A stretch of DNA of 64,000 nucleotides from CAWDVH01 sp963805705 (GCA_963805705.1 CAWDVH010000001.1:1426001-1490000); one strand, 5' to 3'. Positions 23,583-32,609 are shown, numbered from the stretch's first letter. Numbers and translations are program-made. The notes: generated from the letters alone by a model not told the origin.

Positions 23583-26011
23583 CGGCCGCCGCTGACGTGA
23601 CCGGGACCGCCGAGGCGAACGTCAGGGCCGGGGTGACCGGCACGGACGGGCACGGGCGGGGCGGGGCTTACGGGCCGGTCCGGCGCAAGGAGGACGCCCG
23701 GTTCATCCGCGGCCAGGGCTGCTTCGTGGACGACATCCAGCGGCCGGGGATGCTGCACGCCGCGATCCTGCGCAGCCCGCTGGCGCACGCCAGGATTGTC
23801 TCGATCGATACCGCCGCCGCCGAGGCCCATCCCAAGGTCAGGGCCGTTATCACCGGCCAGACGCTGGAGGGCATGGGGCTCGCCTGGATGCCGACCCTGT
23901 CCCAGGACGTGCAGGCGGTCCTGGCTACCGACAAGGTGCGCTTCCAGGGGCAGGAGGTCGCCTTCGTCGTCGCCGAGGACTCCTACTCCGCGCGGGACGC
24001 GCTCGAGCTGGTCAGCGTCGAGTACGAGCCGCTGCCGGTAGTGATCGACGCCACCAGGGCGCTGGACCCGGCGGCTCCCGTCATCCGGGATGACCTGGAC
24101 GGCAAGCGGGACAACCACATCTTCGACTGGGAGGCAGGCGACCAGGCGGCGACCGCCGCGGTCTTCGCCGCGGCCGATGTCGTGGTGTCGCAGGACATGC
24201 TCTACCCGCGCTCCCATCCCGCCCCGCTGGAGACCTGCGGCACGGTGGCCGACATGGACAAGGTCACCGGGAAGCTGACCGTCTGGTCCACGACGCAGGC
24301 CCCGCACGTGCACCGCACCGTGTACGCGCTGGTCGCCGGGCTGCCCGAGCACAAGATCCGGATCATCTCGCCGGACATCGGCGGCGGCTTCGGCAACAAG
24401 GCCCCCATCTACCCCGGGTACATCTGCGCCGTGGTCGGCACGATCATGACGGGCCAGCCGGTCAAGTGGGTCGAGGACCGGTCCGAGAACCTGATGTCGA
24501 CCTCGTTCGCCCGCGATTACCACATGCACGGCGAGATCGCCGCCACCAAGGAGGGGCGGATCCTCGGCCTGCGGGCCAGCGTGCTGGCCGACCACGGGGC
24601 GTTCAACGGCTCCGCGCAGCCCACGAAATTCCCGGCCGGCTTCTTCCACATCTTCACCGGCTCCTACGACCTGCAGGCCGCGCACTGCGCCGTGACGGGC
24701 GTCTACACCAACAAGGCACCCGGCGGGGTCGCCTACTCCTGCTCATTCAGGATCACCGAGGCGGTCTACCTGGTCGAGCGAATGGTCGACGTGCTCGCCT
24801 TCGAGCTCGGGATAGACGCCGGCGAGCTGCGGATGAAGAACCTGCTGCGGCCCGAGCAGTTCCCCTACACCTGCCCCACGGGCTGGGAATACGACTCGGG
24901 CAACTATCCCCGCGCGCTGCAGGCGGCGATGGACATGGCCGGGTACCCGCAGCTGCGCCGTGAGCAGGCGGAAAAGGCCGAGCGCGGCGAGTACATGGGC
25001 ATCGGGCTCAGCTTCTTCACCGAAGGCGTCGGGGCGGGCCCGCGCCGGCACATGGACATTCTCGGCCTGGGCATGGCCGATGGCGCCGACCTGCGGGTGC
25101 ATCCGACCGGCAAGGCGGTCCTGTCCGTCTCCTGCCAGACCCAGGGCCAGGGGCACGAGACGACGTTCGCCCAGATCGTGGCGCAGGAACTGGGCATGTC
25201 GCCCGATGACGTCGAGGTCGTGCACGGCGATACCGACCGGACGCCGTTCGGCCTGGGCACTTACGGCTCCCGGTCCACGCCGGTGTCCGGCGCGGCCGCG
25301 GTCATCGTGGCGCGCAAGGTGCGGGAGCGGGCCCGGATCGTCGCCTCGGCCATGCTCGAGGTCTCGCCGGATGACCTGGAGTGGAAGGACGGCCGCTGGC
25401 AGGTACGCGGCGACCCGGACAAGGCGAGGAACATCGCCGAGATCGCGATGGCCTCGCACTCCGCGCTGGAGCTGCCGGACGGCGTGGAAGGTCACCTGGA
25501 CGCCTCGACGGTCTACAACCCGCCGAACCTCACCTACCCGTTCGGCGCTTATATCTGCGTCACGGACGTGGACGCCGGGACCGGCGAGGTGAAGATCCGG
25601 CGGTTCATCGCGGTGGACGACTGCGGGGTCAGGATCAACCCGATGATCGTCGAGGGACAGATTCACGGCGGGCTCGCCGATGGCGTCGGCATGGCCCTGA
25701 TGCAGGTCATCGCCTTCGATGAAAACGGCAACTGCCTGGGCGGCTCGTTCATGGACTACCTGCTGCCCACCTCAGTGGAATGCCCGTCCTGGGAGCTCGG
25801 CGAGACAGTGACGCCGTCGCCGCATCACCCGATCGGCGCCAAGGGCATCGGCGAGTCGGCTACGGTCGGCTCGCCGCCCGCCATCGTAAACTCGGTACTC
25901 GACGCCCTCAGGCCGCTGGGGGTGCGGCACGCGGACATGCCGCTGACGCCGGCGAACGTATGGTGCGCCATCCAAGGCTGCCCGGTCCGTACCGATCTGG
26001 CCATCCCGTGA
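23579..26011 (+). CDS. coxL: Aerobic carbon monoxide dehydrogenase large subunit, form I (right locus)
   Basis: 810 residues. After a Thr/Gly-rich N-terminal tail of about 35 residues come RRKEDARFIRGQGCFVDDIQ, PDIGGGFGNKAPIYPGYICA, the active-site loop GGVAYSCSFRITEA with the copper-ligating Cys, QGQGHETTFAQIVAQELGMS and GAKGIGESATVGSPPAIVNS. The AYxCSFR loop marks form I CO dehydrogenase. The protein is clearly paralogous to the left CoxL but diverged over most surface positions, so the two loci are not a recent duplication. The N-terminal tail is unusual and could be partly non-coding, but the ATGA overlap with coxS supports this start. Confidence 0.95.
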   Translation: MTAAADVTGTAEANVRAGVTGTDGHGRGGAYGPVRRKEDARFIRGQGCFVDDIQRPGMLHAAILRSPLAHARIVSIDTAAAEAHPKVRAVITGQTLEGMGLAWMPTLSQDVQAVLATDKVRFQGQEVAFVVAEDSYSARDALELVSVEYEPLPVVIDATRALDPAAPVIRDDLDGKRDNHIFDWEAGDQAATAAVFAAADVVVSQDMLYPRSHPAPLETCGTVADMDKVTGKLTVWSTTQAPHVHRTVYALVAGLPEHKIRIISPDIGGGFGNKAPIYPGYICAVVGTIMTGQPVKWVEDRSENLMSTSFARDYHMHGEIAATKEGRILGLRASVLADHGAFNGSAQPTKFPAGFFHIFTGSYDLQAAHCAVTGVYTNKAPGGVAYSCSFRITEAVYLVERMVDVLAFELGIDAGELRMKNLLRPEQFPYTCPTGWEYDSGNYPRALQAAMDMAGYPQLRREQAEKAERGEYMGIGLSFFTEGVGAGPRRHMDILGLGMADGADLRVHPTGKAVLSVSCQTQGQGHETTFAQIVAQELGMSPDDVEVVHGDTDRTPFGLGTYGSRSTPVSGAAAVIVARKVRERARIVASAMLEVSPDDLEWKDGRWQVRGDPDKARNIAEIAMASHSALELPDGVEGHLDASTVYNPPNLTYPFGAYICVTDVDAGTGEVKIRRFIAVDDCGVRINPMIVEGQIHGGLADGVGMALMQVIAFDENGNCLGGSFMDYLLPTSVECPSWELGETVTPSPHHPIGAKGIGESATVGSPPAIVNSVLDALRPLGVRHADMPLTPANVWCAIQGCPVRTDLAIP

Positions 26012-26022
26012 GCGGAGCAGGC

Positions 26023-26916
26023 ATGAGTGATCTGGCGGAACGGCTGCCCAGCGTGCCAGCGCTGCTCGGCGCGCTGGACGACGCCGACTACCTCGCCGAT
26101 GAGCCGCTGGGCACCGCGCTGTTCCTGGCGGCCCGGATGGGCCAGCCGATCCTGCTCGAAGGCGAGCCGGGCGTGGGCAAGACCGAGGCCGCCAAGGCGC
26201 TGGCCGGCGTCCTGGATACGCCGCTGATCCGGCTGCAGTGCTACGAGGGACTGACCTCGGCCGAGGCGCTGTACGAGTGGAACTACCCGCGTCAGCTGCT
26301 CGCCATCCGGCTGGCCGAGGTCAGGGGCGAGACCCCGCGCGAAGCGGACCTGTTCAGCGCCGATTACCTGCTGGAGCGACCGCTGCTGGCGGCGCTTGAG
26401 CATCCGGGGCCGCGCCCGGCCGTGCTGCTGATCGATGAGGTCGACCGGGGCGACGATGAGTTCGAGGCCTTCCTCTTCGAGCTGCTGGCCGAGTCTGCGG
26501 TCACCATTCCCGAGCTCGGCACCAGGCGCGCGGCCTTCCCGCCGGTGGTCGTCTTGACTTCCAACCGCACCAGGGACCTGCACGATGCGCTCAAGCGCCG
26601 GTGCCTGTACCACTGGATCGACTATCCGGACATCAGCCGGGTCGCCGCGATCATCAGGCGCCGGGTGCCGGCCGCCGCCGCTTCCCTGGCCGAGCAGGTC
26701 GCCGCCGGCGTCGCCCGGCTGCGCGGGCTCGACCTGACCAAGCCGCCGGGCGTGGCCGAGGCCATCAGCTGGACGGCCGCGCTGCACGTCCTCGGCGCTG
26801 AGCAGCTGGACGCCGCGTCGGCCGAGCGCAGCGCCGGTGCCGTGCTCAAGTACGCCGAGGACATCGGCATCGCGCGGGAGGCCGGATTCGCCTCGCTCGT
26901 CAGCCACGATGGCTGA
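26023..26916 (+). CDS. MoxR-type AAA+ ATPase (CoxD-like) of the right cox operon
   Basis: 297 residues with Walker A GEPGVGKTEAAK (about 46-57), Walker B AVLLIDEVDRGDDEFEAFLF, sensor VVVLTSNRTRDL, and ALKRRCLYHWIDYP. It resembles the 10854-11729 protein along its whole length. CoxD-type ATPases drive maturation of the Mo-S-Cu site. It begins 11 bases after coxL with GGAG upstream and overlaps the VWA gene by eight bases, so this operon carries its own maturation pair. Confidence 0.93.
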   Translation: MSDLAERLPSVPALLGALDDADYLADEPLGTALFLAARMGQPILLEGEPGVGKTEAAKALAGVLDTPLIRLQCYEGLTSAEALYEWNYPRQLLAIRLAEVRGETPREADLFSADYLLERPLLAALEHPGPRPAVLLIDEVDRGDDEFEAFLFELLAESAVTIPELGTRRAAFPPVVVLTSNRTRDLHDALKRRCLYHWIDYPDISRVAAIIRRRVPAAAASLAEQVAAGVARLRGLDLTKPPGVAEAISWTAALHVLGAEQLDAASAERSAGAVLKYAEDIGIAREAGFASLVSHDG

Positions 26917-28192
26917 GCGCCTGGCTGGCCGCCGGGCGGCGCACCCGGGCGGCGACCTGGCCGAGGTGGCCGCCCGTTTCGGGGCCGCGCTGCGGCTGGC
27001 CGGCCTGCCGGTCGGGCCGGGCCGCTGCGAGCGGTTCGCCGCCGCGGTCACGCTGGCCCGCCCGCAGACCCCGCGGGCGCTGTATCTGTGCGCCCTCGCG
27101 ACGCTGGTTTCCGGCCAGGACCAGATCGAGATACTGGCGGCCGTCTTCAGCCAGGTGTTCGGCGCCCTGGGGCAGCCGGCCGATCCCGGCGACCGGCGCG
27201 AAGAGCCCGGCGCACTGGCCCAGCTCCCGGCGACCCCCGAGGACCTGCTGGCCAAGGCGGCCATGTCGGCCAAGCTGCACGCCGCGGGCCAGCGGCCAGT
27301 TCCGCTGGCCGGCGCCGATCCTGGCGCCGGCCCGGACGACCCTGAGGCCGAGCCGCGCCACGAGGTGGAGCACCGCTATCTCGGCAGCACGGCCGAGCGC
27401 CTGGCCGCGACCGACTTCGCCGAGCTGTCCGACAGCGAGCTGCTGGTGCTCGCGGGCCTGATGCGCCGGATTACCCTGGCCGTGCCGATGCGCCGGTCGC
27501 GCCGGCAGCGCCGCCGGCCCGGCGGGTCCCGCACTGACCTGCGGGCGACGCTGCGCCAGGCCCGCCGGACCGGAGGTCACGCGTTCCGGCTGATCGCGCG
27601 ATCACCGGCCCGCCGCCCGCGCCGGCTGGTCGTGCTGTGCGACATCTCCGGCTCGATGGAGCCGTACGCGCGGGCCATGATCCAGCTCCTGTACTGCGCC
27701 GCCGGAGGCGCGCAGGCCGAGGTGTTCAGCTTCGCCACCCGGCTGACCCGGCTGACCCCGGCGCTGTCCAGATCACGGCCAGGGCCCGCCCTGCAGCGAG
27801 CCGGCCAGGCCGCGCCCGACTGGCTCGGGGGGACCAAGATCGGCGCGTCGCTCAAGGAGTTCAACGACCGGTACGGACGCCGGGGCCTGGCGCGCGGCGC
27901 CGTCGTGGTGATCGTCTCGGATGGCTGGGACACGGGTGACCCCGACGTTGTCCGGCAGGAGATGGAACGGCTCTCCCTGGTCGCGTTTCGCATTGTGTGG
28001 GTGAATCCCCGGACGAAGAGCTCCAGGTATCAGCCGTTGGCAGGCGGGATGGCCGCGGCCTGGGCGCACTGTGACGCCGTGGTGAGCGCGCACACGGTGG
28101 AGGCCCTAGACGGCCTCGCCGCCGCGCTCGCCGACCCGGTCCGGCGCCGGGCGGCCGTGCGCCCGGCGGCCCGGCGGCCCGTCCGCGCGTAA
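26909..28192 (+). CDS. VWA domain protein (CoxE-like) of the right cox operon
   Basis: 427 residues, ATG inside the end of the MoxR gene. The N-terminal 200 residues are helical with a Pro/Asp-rich insertion; a basic bridge (RRSRRQRRRPGGSRTDLRAT) leads into the VWA domain with MIDAS LCDISGSM (about residues 240-247), FATRLTRLTPAL and VIVSDGWDTGDPD. It is the partner of the preceding ATPase. The tail is Arg/Ala-rich. It ends 25 bases before the convergent DUF1707 gene. Confidence 0.92.
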   Translation: MAERLAGRRAAHPGGDLAEVAARFGAALRLAGLPVGPGRCERFAAAVTLARPQTPRALYLCALATLVSGQDQIEILAAVFSQVFGALGQPADPGDRREEPGALAQLPATPEDLLAKAAMSAKLHAAGQRPVPLAGADPGAGPDDPEAEPRHEVEHRYLGSTAERLAATDFAELSDSELLVLAGLMRRITLAVPMRRSRRQRRRPGGSRTDLRATLRQARRTGGHAFRLIARSPARRPRRLVVLCDISGSMEPYARAMIQLLYCAAGGAQAEVFSFATRLTRLTPALSRSRPGPALQRAGQAAPDWLGGTKIGASLKEFNDRYGRRGLARGAVVVIVSDGWDTGDPDVVRQEMERLSLVAFRIVWVNPRTKSSRYQPLAGGMAAAWAHCDAVVSAHTVEALDGLAAALADPVRRRAAVRPAARRPVRA

Positions 28193-28217
28193 CGGCGGCC
28201 CGAGCGGGCCTGGCCCG

Positions 28218-28871
28218 TCACCGCTCGATCGCGGGGCCCCTCCTATTGCGCTTGGCCGGCCTGCGGGCCTTGTGCTTGACCTCGATGCCGCCCAGAACGC
28301 AGGTGCCGGTGATGTGAAGTACCGGCGCGTCGGCCTGCAGCGACTGCGCGCTGTTACCGGAGATCTCGATGCCGCCCAGGATCGCGACGCTAGAATTGAC
28401 CACCCGCATCTCCGGCGGCACGGTGATCTCCAGGCCGCCCAGGACGCAGAAGGCCCTGATCGTGACCTCCTGGCCGGGCAGGACCGCGTCGCGAAAGTCC
28501 AGCTCGGCCCCGCCGAGCACCGTGAGCACCTCGATCAGCGGCTCGGCATGCCAGCGGCCCTTGCGGCTCGCGCCGCCGAGCACCGCGACGATCCGGCTGC
28601 CCGCCTTCTCCGTCGGGGCCGGCGCGACGGTACTGGCCGGGACCGCGGCCGCCGCGGTGCTCGGCAGGTCGGCGAGCAGCGGCGCGATATCGGCGTGCGT
28701 CTTGGCGGAGTAGATCGCGTCCAGCCGGTCAGAATGCTCCTGGGCCGTCAGGCGGCCTTCCGCCAGGGCGTTGTTAATGACCGACGCGGCGCTGTCACGT
28801 TCGGCGTCAGAGGCGCGCAGCCGAGAAATCTCGTTGAAGCCCGGGGGGTCCATCCCGCTATTCTCGGCCAT
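28218..28871 (-). CDS. DUF1707 protein with a LiaF-like C-terminal beta domain
   Basis: 217 residues. Residues about 15-70 are a DUF1707 domain (SRLRASDAERDSAASVINNA, LAEGRLTAQEHSDRLDAIYS). A Pro/Ala linker follows, then a domain of about 110 residues built from repeated VLGGxE strands (VAVLGGASRKG, VLGGAELDFRDAVL, VLGGLEITVPP, ILGGIEISG, VLGGIEVKHK), the pattern of the cell-envelope-stress LiaF/DUF2154 solenoid. Such proteins respond to envelope damage in related bacteria; here no two-component pair is adjacent, so the role is open. Confidence 0.85.
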   Translation of the reverse strand: MAENSGMDPPGFNEISRLRASDAERDSAASVINNALAEGRLTAQEHSDRLDAIYSAKTHADIAPLLADLPSTAAAAVPASTVAPAPTEKAGSRIVAVLGGASRKGRWHAEPLIEVLTVLGGAELDFRDAVLPGQEVTIRAFCVLGGLEITVPPEMRVVNSSVAILGGIEISGNSAQSLQADAPVLHITGTCVLGGIEVKHKARRPAKRNRRGPAIER

Positions 28872-28899
28872 GCGAGCCGGTTAGGGGAACGAGGGTTTG

Positions 28900-30507
28900 A
28901 TGGGGCACGTCGAGGCGGCACATCTGCACCACGCCCTGCCGGACGGGCGGGTGCTGCTTGAGGACGTCTCGTTCCGGGTCGGCGAGGGTGCCACCGCCGC
29001 GCTGATCGGCCCCAACGGGGCGGGCAAGACCACGTTGATGCGGCTCATCGCCGGGGATCTGGCGGTGCAGTCAGGATCGGTGTCGAGCAGCGGCGGCCTC
29101 GGGGTCATGCGGCAGTTCATCGGGGGGATCCAGGATGAGTCCACCGTGCGGGACCTGCTGCTGTCGATAGCGTCGCGCCGGGTGCAGGACGCGGCAGCAC
29201 GGCTGGACGCCGCAGAGCTGGCGATGATGGAGCGAGACGACGAGCCCACCCAGCTGCGCTATGCGGCCGCGCTGGCCGACTGGGGGGACGCGGGCGGCTA
29301 CGGCGCCGAGGTGCACTTCGATGCCTGCTGCAGCGCGGCGCTGGGCGTCGGATACGAGCGCTGCCAGTGGCGCGAGGTACGCACCCTGTCCGGCGGGGAG
29401 CAGAAACGGCTGGTCCTTGAGTCGCTGCTGCGCGGCAAGGAGGAAGTGCTCCTGCTCGACGAGCCCGACAACTACCTGGACGTCCCGGCCAAGCTCTGGC
29501 TGGAGCAGCAGCTGGCCAGCACGCCGAAGACCGTCCTGCTGGTCAGTCACGACCGGGAGCTGCTGGCCACCGCGGCGCAGCGCATCATCACCGTCGAGGA
29601 CGGGAATGTCTGGACCCACGGCGGGGGGTTCGCCAGCTACGCTCAGGCCCGGCGCGACCGGAACGAGCGCCTCGATGAGCTGCGCCGTCGCTGGGACGAG
29701 GAGCACGAGAAGCTGAAGCAGCTGGTGCGGATGTACCGGCAGAAGGCGGCCTACAACTCGGACATGGCCTCGCGGCTGCAGGCCGCGGTCACCCGGCTGC
29801 GCAAGTTCGAGGAAGAGGGACCGCCGGAGCTGGCGCCGAGGGACCAGAACGTCCGGATGCGGCTGCGCGGCGGGCGTACCGGCAAGCGCGCCGTGATCTG
29901 CGAGAACCTTGAGCTCAGCGGCCTCATGCGCCCCTTTGACCTGGAGGTCTGGTACGGCGAGCGGGTCGCCGTCCTGGGCTCCAACGGCTCGGGAAAATCG
30001 CACTTCCTGCGTCTGCTCGCCGGTGAGCAGGTGCGGCACGAGGGCCTGGCCCGGCTCGGGGCCAGGGTCGTGCCGGGCATCTTCGCGCAGACGCACGCAC
30101 GCGATGACCTGCAGGGACGAGAGCCGCTTGAGATCCTGATGACCGAGCATGCGCTGCTGATCAATGAGGCCATGGCGGCACTGGCCCGGTATGAGCTGTC
30201 GGCCAGCGCTCGCCAGCCGTTTGGCAGCATGTCCGGCGGTCAGCAGGCACGACTGCAGATTCTGCTGCTCGAGCTGGCCGGGTCAACGCTGCTCCTGCTC
30301 GATGAGCCGACGGACAACCTCGACCTGGCCAGCGCGCAGGCCCTGCAGGAAGGGCTGGAGCTGTACTCAGGCACGGTGCTCGCCGTGACGCACGACCGGT
30401 GGTTCGCCCGGTCCTTCGACCGGTTCCTGGTCTTCGGGTCAGACGGCGAGGTGTACGAGGCCCCCCAGCCGGTCTGGGACGAGGCACGCGTAGATCGGCA
30501 GCGATGA
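28900..30507 (+). CDS. ABC-F family ATP-binding protein
   Basis: 535 residues with two ABC ATPase domains in one chain and no membrane spans. Domain 1: Walker A GPNGAGKTTL (about 34-43), signature TLSGGEQKR, Walker B VLLLDEPDNYLD. Domain 2: Walker A GSNGSGKSH, signature SMSGGQQARLQ, Walker B LLLLDEPTDNLDL. The linker between them is highly charged and helical, with a run of Arg/Lys. ABC-F proteins act on the ribosome, either as translation factors or as protection against ribosome-targeting antibiotics. Which class this belongs to cannot be told. ATG 28900 has ACGAGGG upstream. Confidence 0.93.
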   Translation: MGHVEAAHLHHALPDGRVLLEDVSFRVGEGATAALIGPNGAGKTTLMRLIAGDLAVQSGSVSSSGGLGVMRQFIGGIQDESTVRDLLLSIASRRVQDAAARLDAAELAMMERDDEPTQLRYAAALADWGDAGGYGAEVHFDACCSAALGVGYERCQWREVRTLSGGEQKRLVLESLLRGKEEVLLLDEPDNYLDVPAKLWLEQQLASTPKTVLLVSHDRELLATAAQRIITVEDGNVWTHGGGFASYAQARRDRNERLDELRRRWDEEHEKLKQLVRMYRQKAAYNSDMASRLQAAVTRLRKFEEEGPPELAPRDQNVRMRLRGGRTGKRAVICENLELSGLMRPFDLEVWYGERVAVLGSNGSGKSHFLRLLAGEQVRHEGLARLGARVVPGIFAQTHARDDLQGREPLEILMTEHALLINEAMAALARYELSASARQPFGSMSGGQQARLQILLLELAGSTLLLLDEPTDNLDLASAQALQEGLELYSGTVLAVTHDRWFARSFDRFLVFGSDGEVYEAPQPVWDEARVDRQR

Positions 30508-30600
30508 CCGCCAGGCTTGATAAGCTTCAGGAATTCTAGGGAGCGTGGTCGTCTGTTATCCGGCCGTTCTCCGTGCTGCCTGAGGCGGAGGTTGTGCACT

Positions 30601-30720
30601 GTGAAGAAATTGCTCTTGCTGGCCGTTGCCGGACTCGGCGTCCTGGCCATCTGGAGAAAGGTCCAGGCTGACCGGGCCGAGCTCGACCTGTGGACCGAGG
30701 CGACCACGGCCGACGACTAG
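30601..30720 (+). CDS. DLW-39 family protein
   Basis: A 39-residue protein with GTG start: basic KK, one membrane span (LLLLAVAGLGVLAIW) and the sequence RKVQADRAELDLWTEAT containing the eponymous Asp-Leu-Trp. This tiny actinobacterial family is 39 residues long and usually sits near the tRNA-Ile/tRNA-Ala genes downstream of gyrA. Here tRNA-Ala lies 0.9 kb downstream, consistent with that neighbourhood. Function unknown. Confidence 0.85.
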   Translation: MKKLLLLAVAGLGVLAIWRKVQADRAELDLWTEATTADD

Positions 30721-30760
30721 CCCGCCCCGGCAGGGGCGAGCCGCGGGCGGGGGCGGCCAG

Positions 30761-31495
30761 ATGAGTGACGCGCCGGCAATCACCCTTGTTTGCTGCGGCC
30801 TGATCGGCGCCGCGGTCGCGGATGAGGGCATGGTGGAGCGGGCGTTCGCCGAGGCGATCGCCACGCAGGGGGTCGTGACCGGCACGGCTGACTATGCCCG
30901 GTGCATGGCGCAAGTGCACCGGGCACGAGGCCGGCCGACGATAGACATCCTGCTGAGCTTGTTCCCCGGCAATCAGCCCAGGGCGCAGGCGGCACAGCTG
31001 GCCTTCGACCGCTCCTACGCCGCGGCCGTCGGCCGGACTGGCCTGACGCCCCTGCCAGGGGCGGAGCAGGCGATCGACACGCTCACCGGCGCCGGTATTC
31101 GGGTCTGCCTGATCACCGGCTTCTCCCGTCGCGTCCTCGACCTGGTCCTGGACACCCTGGGCTGGTGGGACCGGGTGCAGGCCGCGCTCTGCCCCGAGGA
31201 CGTGCCCAGAGGCTGCCCGGCCCCCGATCTGGTGCTCTGCGCCATGCTCCGGCTGGGTGTCGGTGATGTCAGGGAAACTGCTGTGGCCGACGGTACCGAG
31301 AACGGAGTGCTGTGCGGACTGCGGGCGGGCGCGGGAACTGTCGCAGCCGTCCTGACCGGCACCCATACCGCAGAACGGCTTCGCGGTGCCGGTGCTCACC
31401 ACCTGCTAGCCAGCATCGCCGACCTGCCCGACCTGCTGGCCGGGCCGGTCAGGCTGTCCGAGCAGGATGCCGCCACGGCCGACCGGACGCAGTGA
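30761..31495 (+). CDS. HAD-fold protein (phosphonatase-like) lacking catalytic aspartates
   Basis: 244 residues resembling phosphonatase-type HAD hydrolases: cap region with DEGMVERAFAEAIATQG, motif II LITGFSRRVLD, a basic motif III in PEDVPRGCPAPDLVLCAMLR. The first motif reads TLVCCGLIGAAVAD, whereas active HADs have a nucleophilic Asp where the Gly is (CCDxxGT). The fourth motif reads VADGTENGV instead of a GDTxxD pattern. Both acidic centres are therefore lost or altered and the protein is probably not a phosphatase. The frame is intact and well spaced, so it is likely maintained for another function. ATG follows a G-rich stretch after DLW-39. Confidence 0.8.
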   Translation: MSDAPAITLVCCGLIGAAVADEGMVERAFAEAIATQGVVTGTADYARCMAQVHRARGRPTIDILLSLFPGNQPRAQAAQLAFDRSYAAAVGRTGLTPLPGAEQAIDTLTGAGIRVCLITGFSRRVLDLVLDTLGWWDRVQAALCPEDVPRGCPAPDLVLCAMLRLGVGDVRETAVADGTENGVLCGLRAGAGTVAAVLTGTHTAERLRGAGAHHLLASIADLPDLLAGPVRLSEQDAATADRTQ

Positions 31496-31605
31496 CTGGG
31501 CGGTGGCGTCGGCTGGCCGGGACGGGCCGTTCTGGCCGCATGGCAGCCGCTGAGCGGGCTGCCGCCGTCACGGGTACCCTTGGAGCGCTGTCACGCACGA
31601 CCCAT

Positions 31606-31681
31606 GGGGCTATAGCTCAGCTGGAAGAGCACCTGCTTTGCAAGCAGGGGGTCAGGAGTTCGAGTCTCCTTAGCTCCACCA
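31606..31681 (+). tRNA. tRNA-Ala (anticodon TGC)
   Basis: Acceptor arm GGGGCTA pairs with TAGCTCC, the D-loop region is AGCTCAGCTGGAAGAGC, the anticodon stem-loop is CCTGC-TTTGCAA-GCAGG with anticodon TGC at 31639-31641, the T-arm is GGAGTTCGAGTCTCC, and the encoded CCA end is present. A 49-base piece starting in the anticodon loop recurs four times downstream, so this gene is the attachment target of integrative elements. Confidence 0.97.
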
Positions 31682-31685
31682 GGCA
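31637..31685 (+). repeat. att copy 1 (3' part of tRNA-Ala)
   Basis: The reference copy of the 49-base core TTTGCAAGCAGGGGGTCAGG...CCACCAGGCA, running from the anticodon loop to four bases beyond CCA. It is identical to copy 5 at 41372; copies 2, 3 and 4 differ by T-arm changes. Confidence 0.9.
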
Positions 31686-31689
31686 CAAC

Positions 31690-31965
31690 ACCCAGACCAA
31701 GGTCACCGGCAGGCCCGCTCGTGCCATTAGCGGCCTGGTCCGGGGTCGCTGGCGCGGGCTCATCTGGCGTGGCGGTCCGGGCACTGTGGGCGTCGGCGAT
31801 CCGGCGGCCCAGGACGTCGGCGATCTTATGATTGTCGCACCGGTTGTCGCGTGCTGGTAGATCAGCGCGGCGCGTGCGCTGTCGTGTCCCATCCGCGCCC
31901 TGAGATCGGCCAGGCTGGTGCCTGGCTGCGCGGCATGGGTATTTCCCGTATGGCGGACGCGGGAA
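31690..31965 (-). pseudogene. Tyrosine integrase C-terminal remnant 1
   Basis: On the minus strand RHTGNTHAAQPGTSLADLRA, RMGHDSARAALIYQHAT and, after a frame change, DNHKIADVLGRRIADAHSA are the C-terminal end of a tyrosine recombinase: the catalytic Arg remnant, GHxS-type His box and the IYQH tyrosine. DNA between 31721 and about 31963 is closely similar to 38599-38838. Upstream of the catalytic Arg the sequence stops matching, and the gene has been cut by the lipoprotein region. The fragment ends beside the tRNA, the normal site for an integrase gene. Confidence 0.8.
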
Positions 31966-31995
31966 CCCCCTTCGAAGGCAACGCGTCCAAGGTTC

Positions 31996-32535
31996 ATGCG
32001 ACAAGTTTCCCTCTGGCTGACCGGGCTGATTCCGGTGCTCGCAGCGGCAGCCTGCGGGAGCACTAGTTTGACCGTCGGCCAGCACGAGCACACATACCGG
32101 GACGCCGCCGGGTGGACCATCAAGGTTCCGCCAGGCTGGCACGCCGTGCCGTTCAGCGACTCCAAAGACGGCATCACCTCGGCAGGTGTGCAGGTGTCCA
32201 ACGTCCACCTCGCGCCGCCCGCGCTAGTCCCCCGATTCCCAATCCAGGCCAATGGTGGCGTCCTGCCCACGCGCGGGGTCGGAGTGATCATCGCCACCGA
32301 TACCGACCCCAAGGTCCCCCGAGGCCCCATAGCAGTGCCGCCCCTGCCTGCCCCGCACGCCCCGGACGGCTGGAAATACTGGAACGCAGGAAGCGCGTCC
32401 GCCGGTGCTCCCTACATCGAGATCTTGTGGTTCCGCGCCCACAGCGCGACTTTCATCGCGACCGCGAAGATCGGCCCCAAGGCTACCAACGGCGACCTCA
32501 AAGCCGTCGCCGCTATCATCCAGTCCCTCCGCTAA
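31996..32535 (+). CDS. Putative lipoprotein (island cargo)
   Basis: 179 residues with a lipoprotein signal peptide: MRQVSLWLTGLIPVLAAAAC, the Cys at residue 20 preceded by AAA. The mature part has HTYRDAAGWTIKVPPGWHAV, an arrangement seen in secreted PsbP/MPT63-like or LpqN-type lipoproteins (WTIxxPxGW), and ends KAVAAIIQSL. Family assignment is uncertain. It lies inside the first island module. Confidence 0.7.
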   Translation: MRQVSLWLTGLIPVLAAAACGSTSLTVGQHEHTYRDAAGWTIKVPPGWHAVPFSDSKDGITSAGVQVSNVHLAPPALVPRFPIQANGGVLPTRGVGVIIATDTDPKVPRGPIAVPPLPAPHAPDGWKYWNAGSASAGAPYIEILWFRAHSATFIATAKIGPKATNGDLKAVAAIIQSLR

Positions 32536-32609
32536 GCCGCCCAAGGCCACCCGCGCGCAAACGACGGCTACGGGGAGCGGACCGCACGGCATCGTCACAG
32601 TCGGAACTA

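Noticed and set aside
31591..32208. Minus-strand open frames crossing the tRNA and att copies, with peptides like GGAKETRTPDPLLAK
   Set aside because: They are antisense translations of the tRNA-Ala 3' part, repeated at every att copy (31.6, 33.1, 35.4, 38.5, 41.4 kb). Only the integrase-like portion upstream is real, and it is frameshifted.
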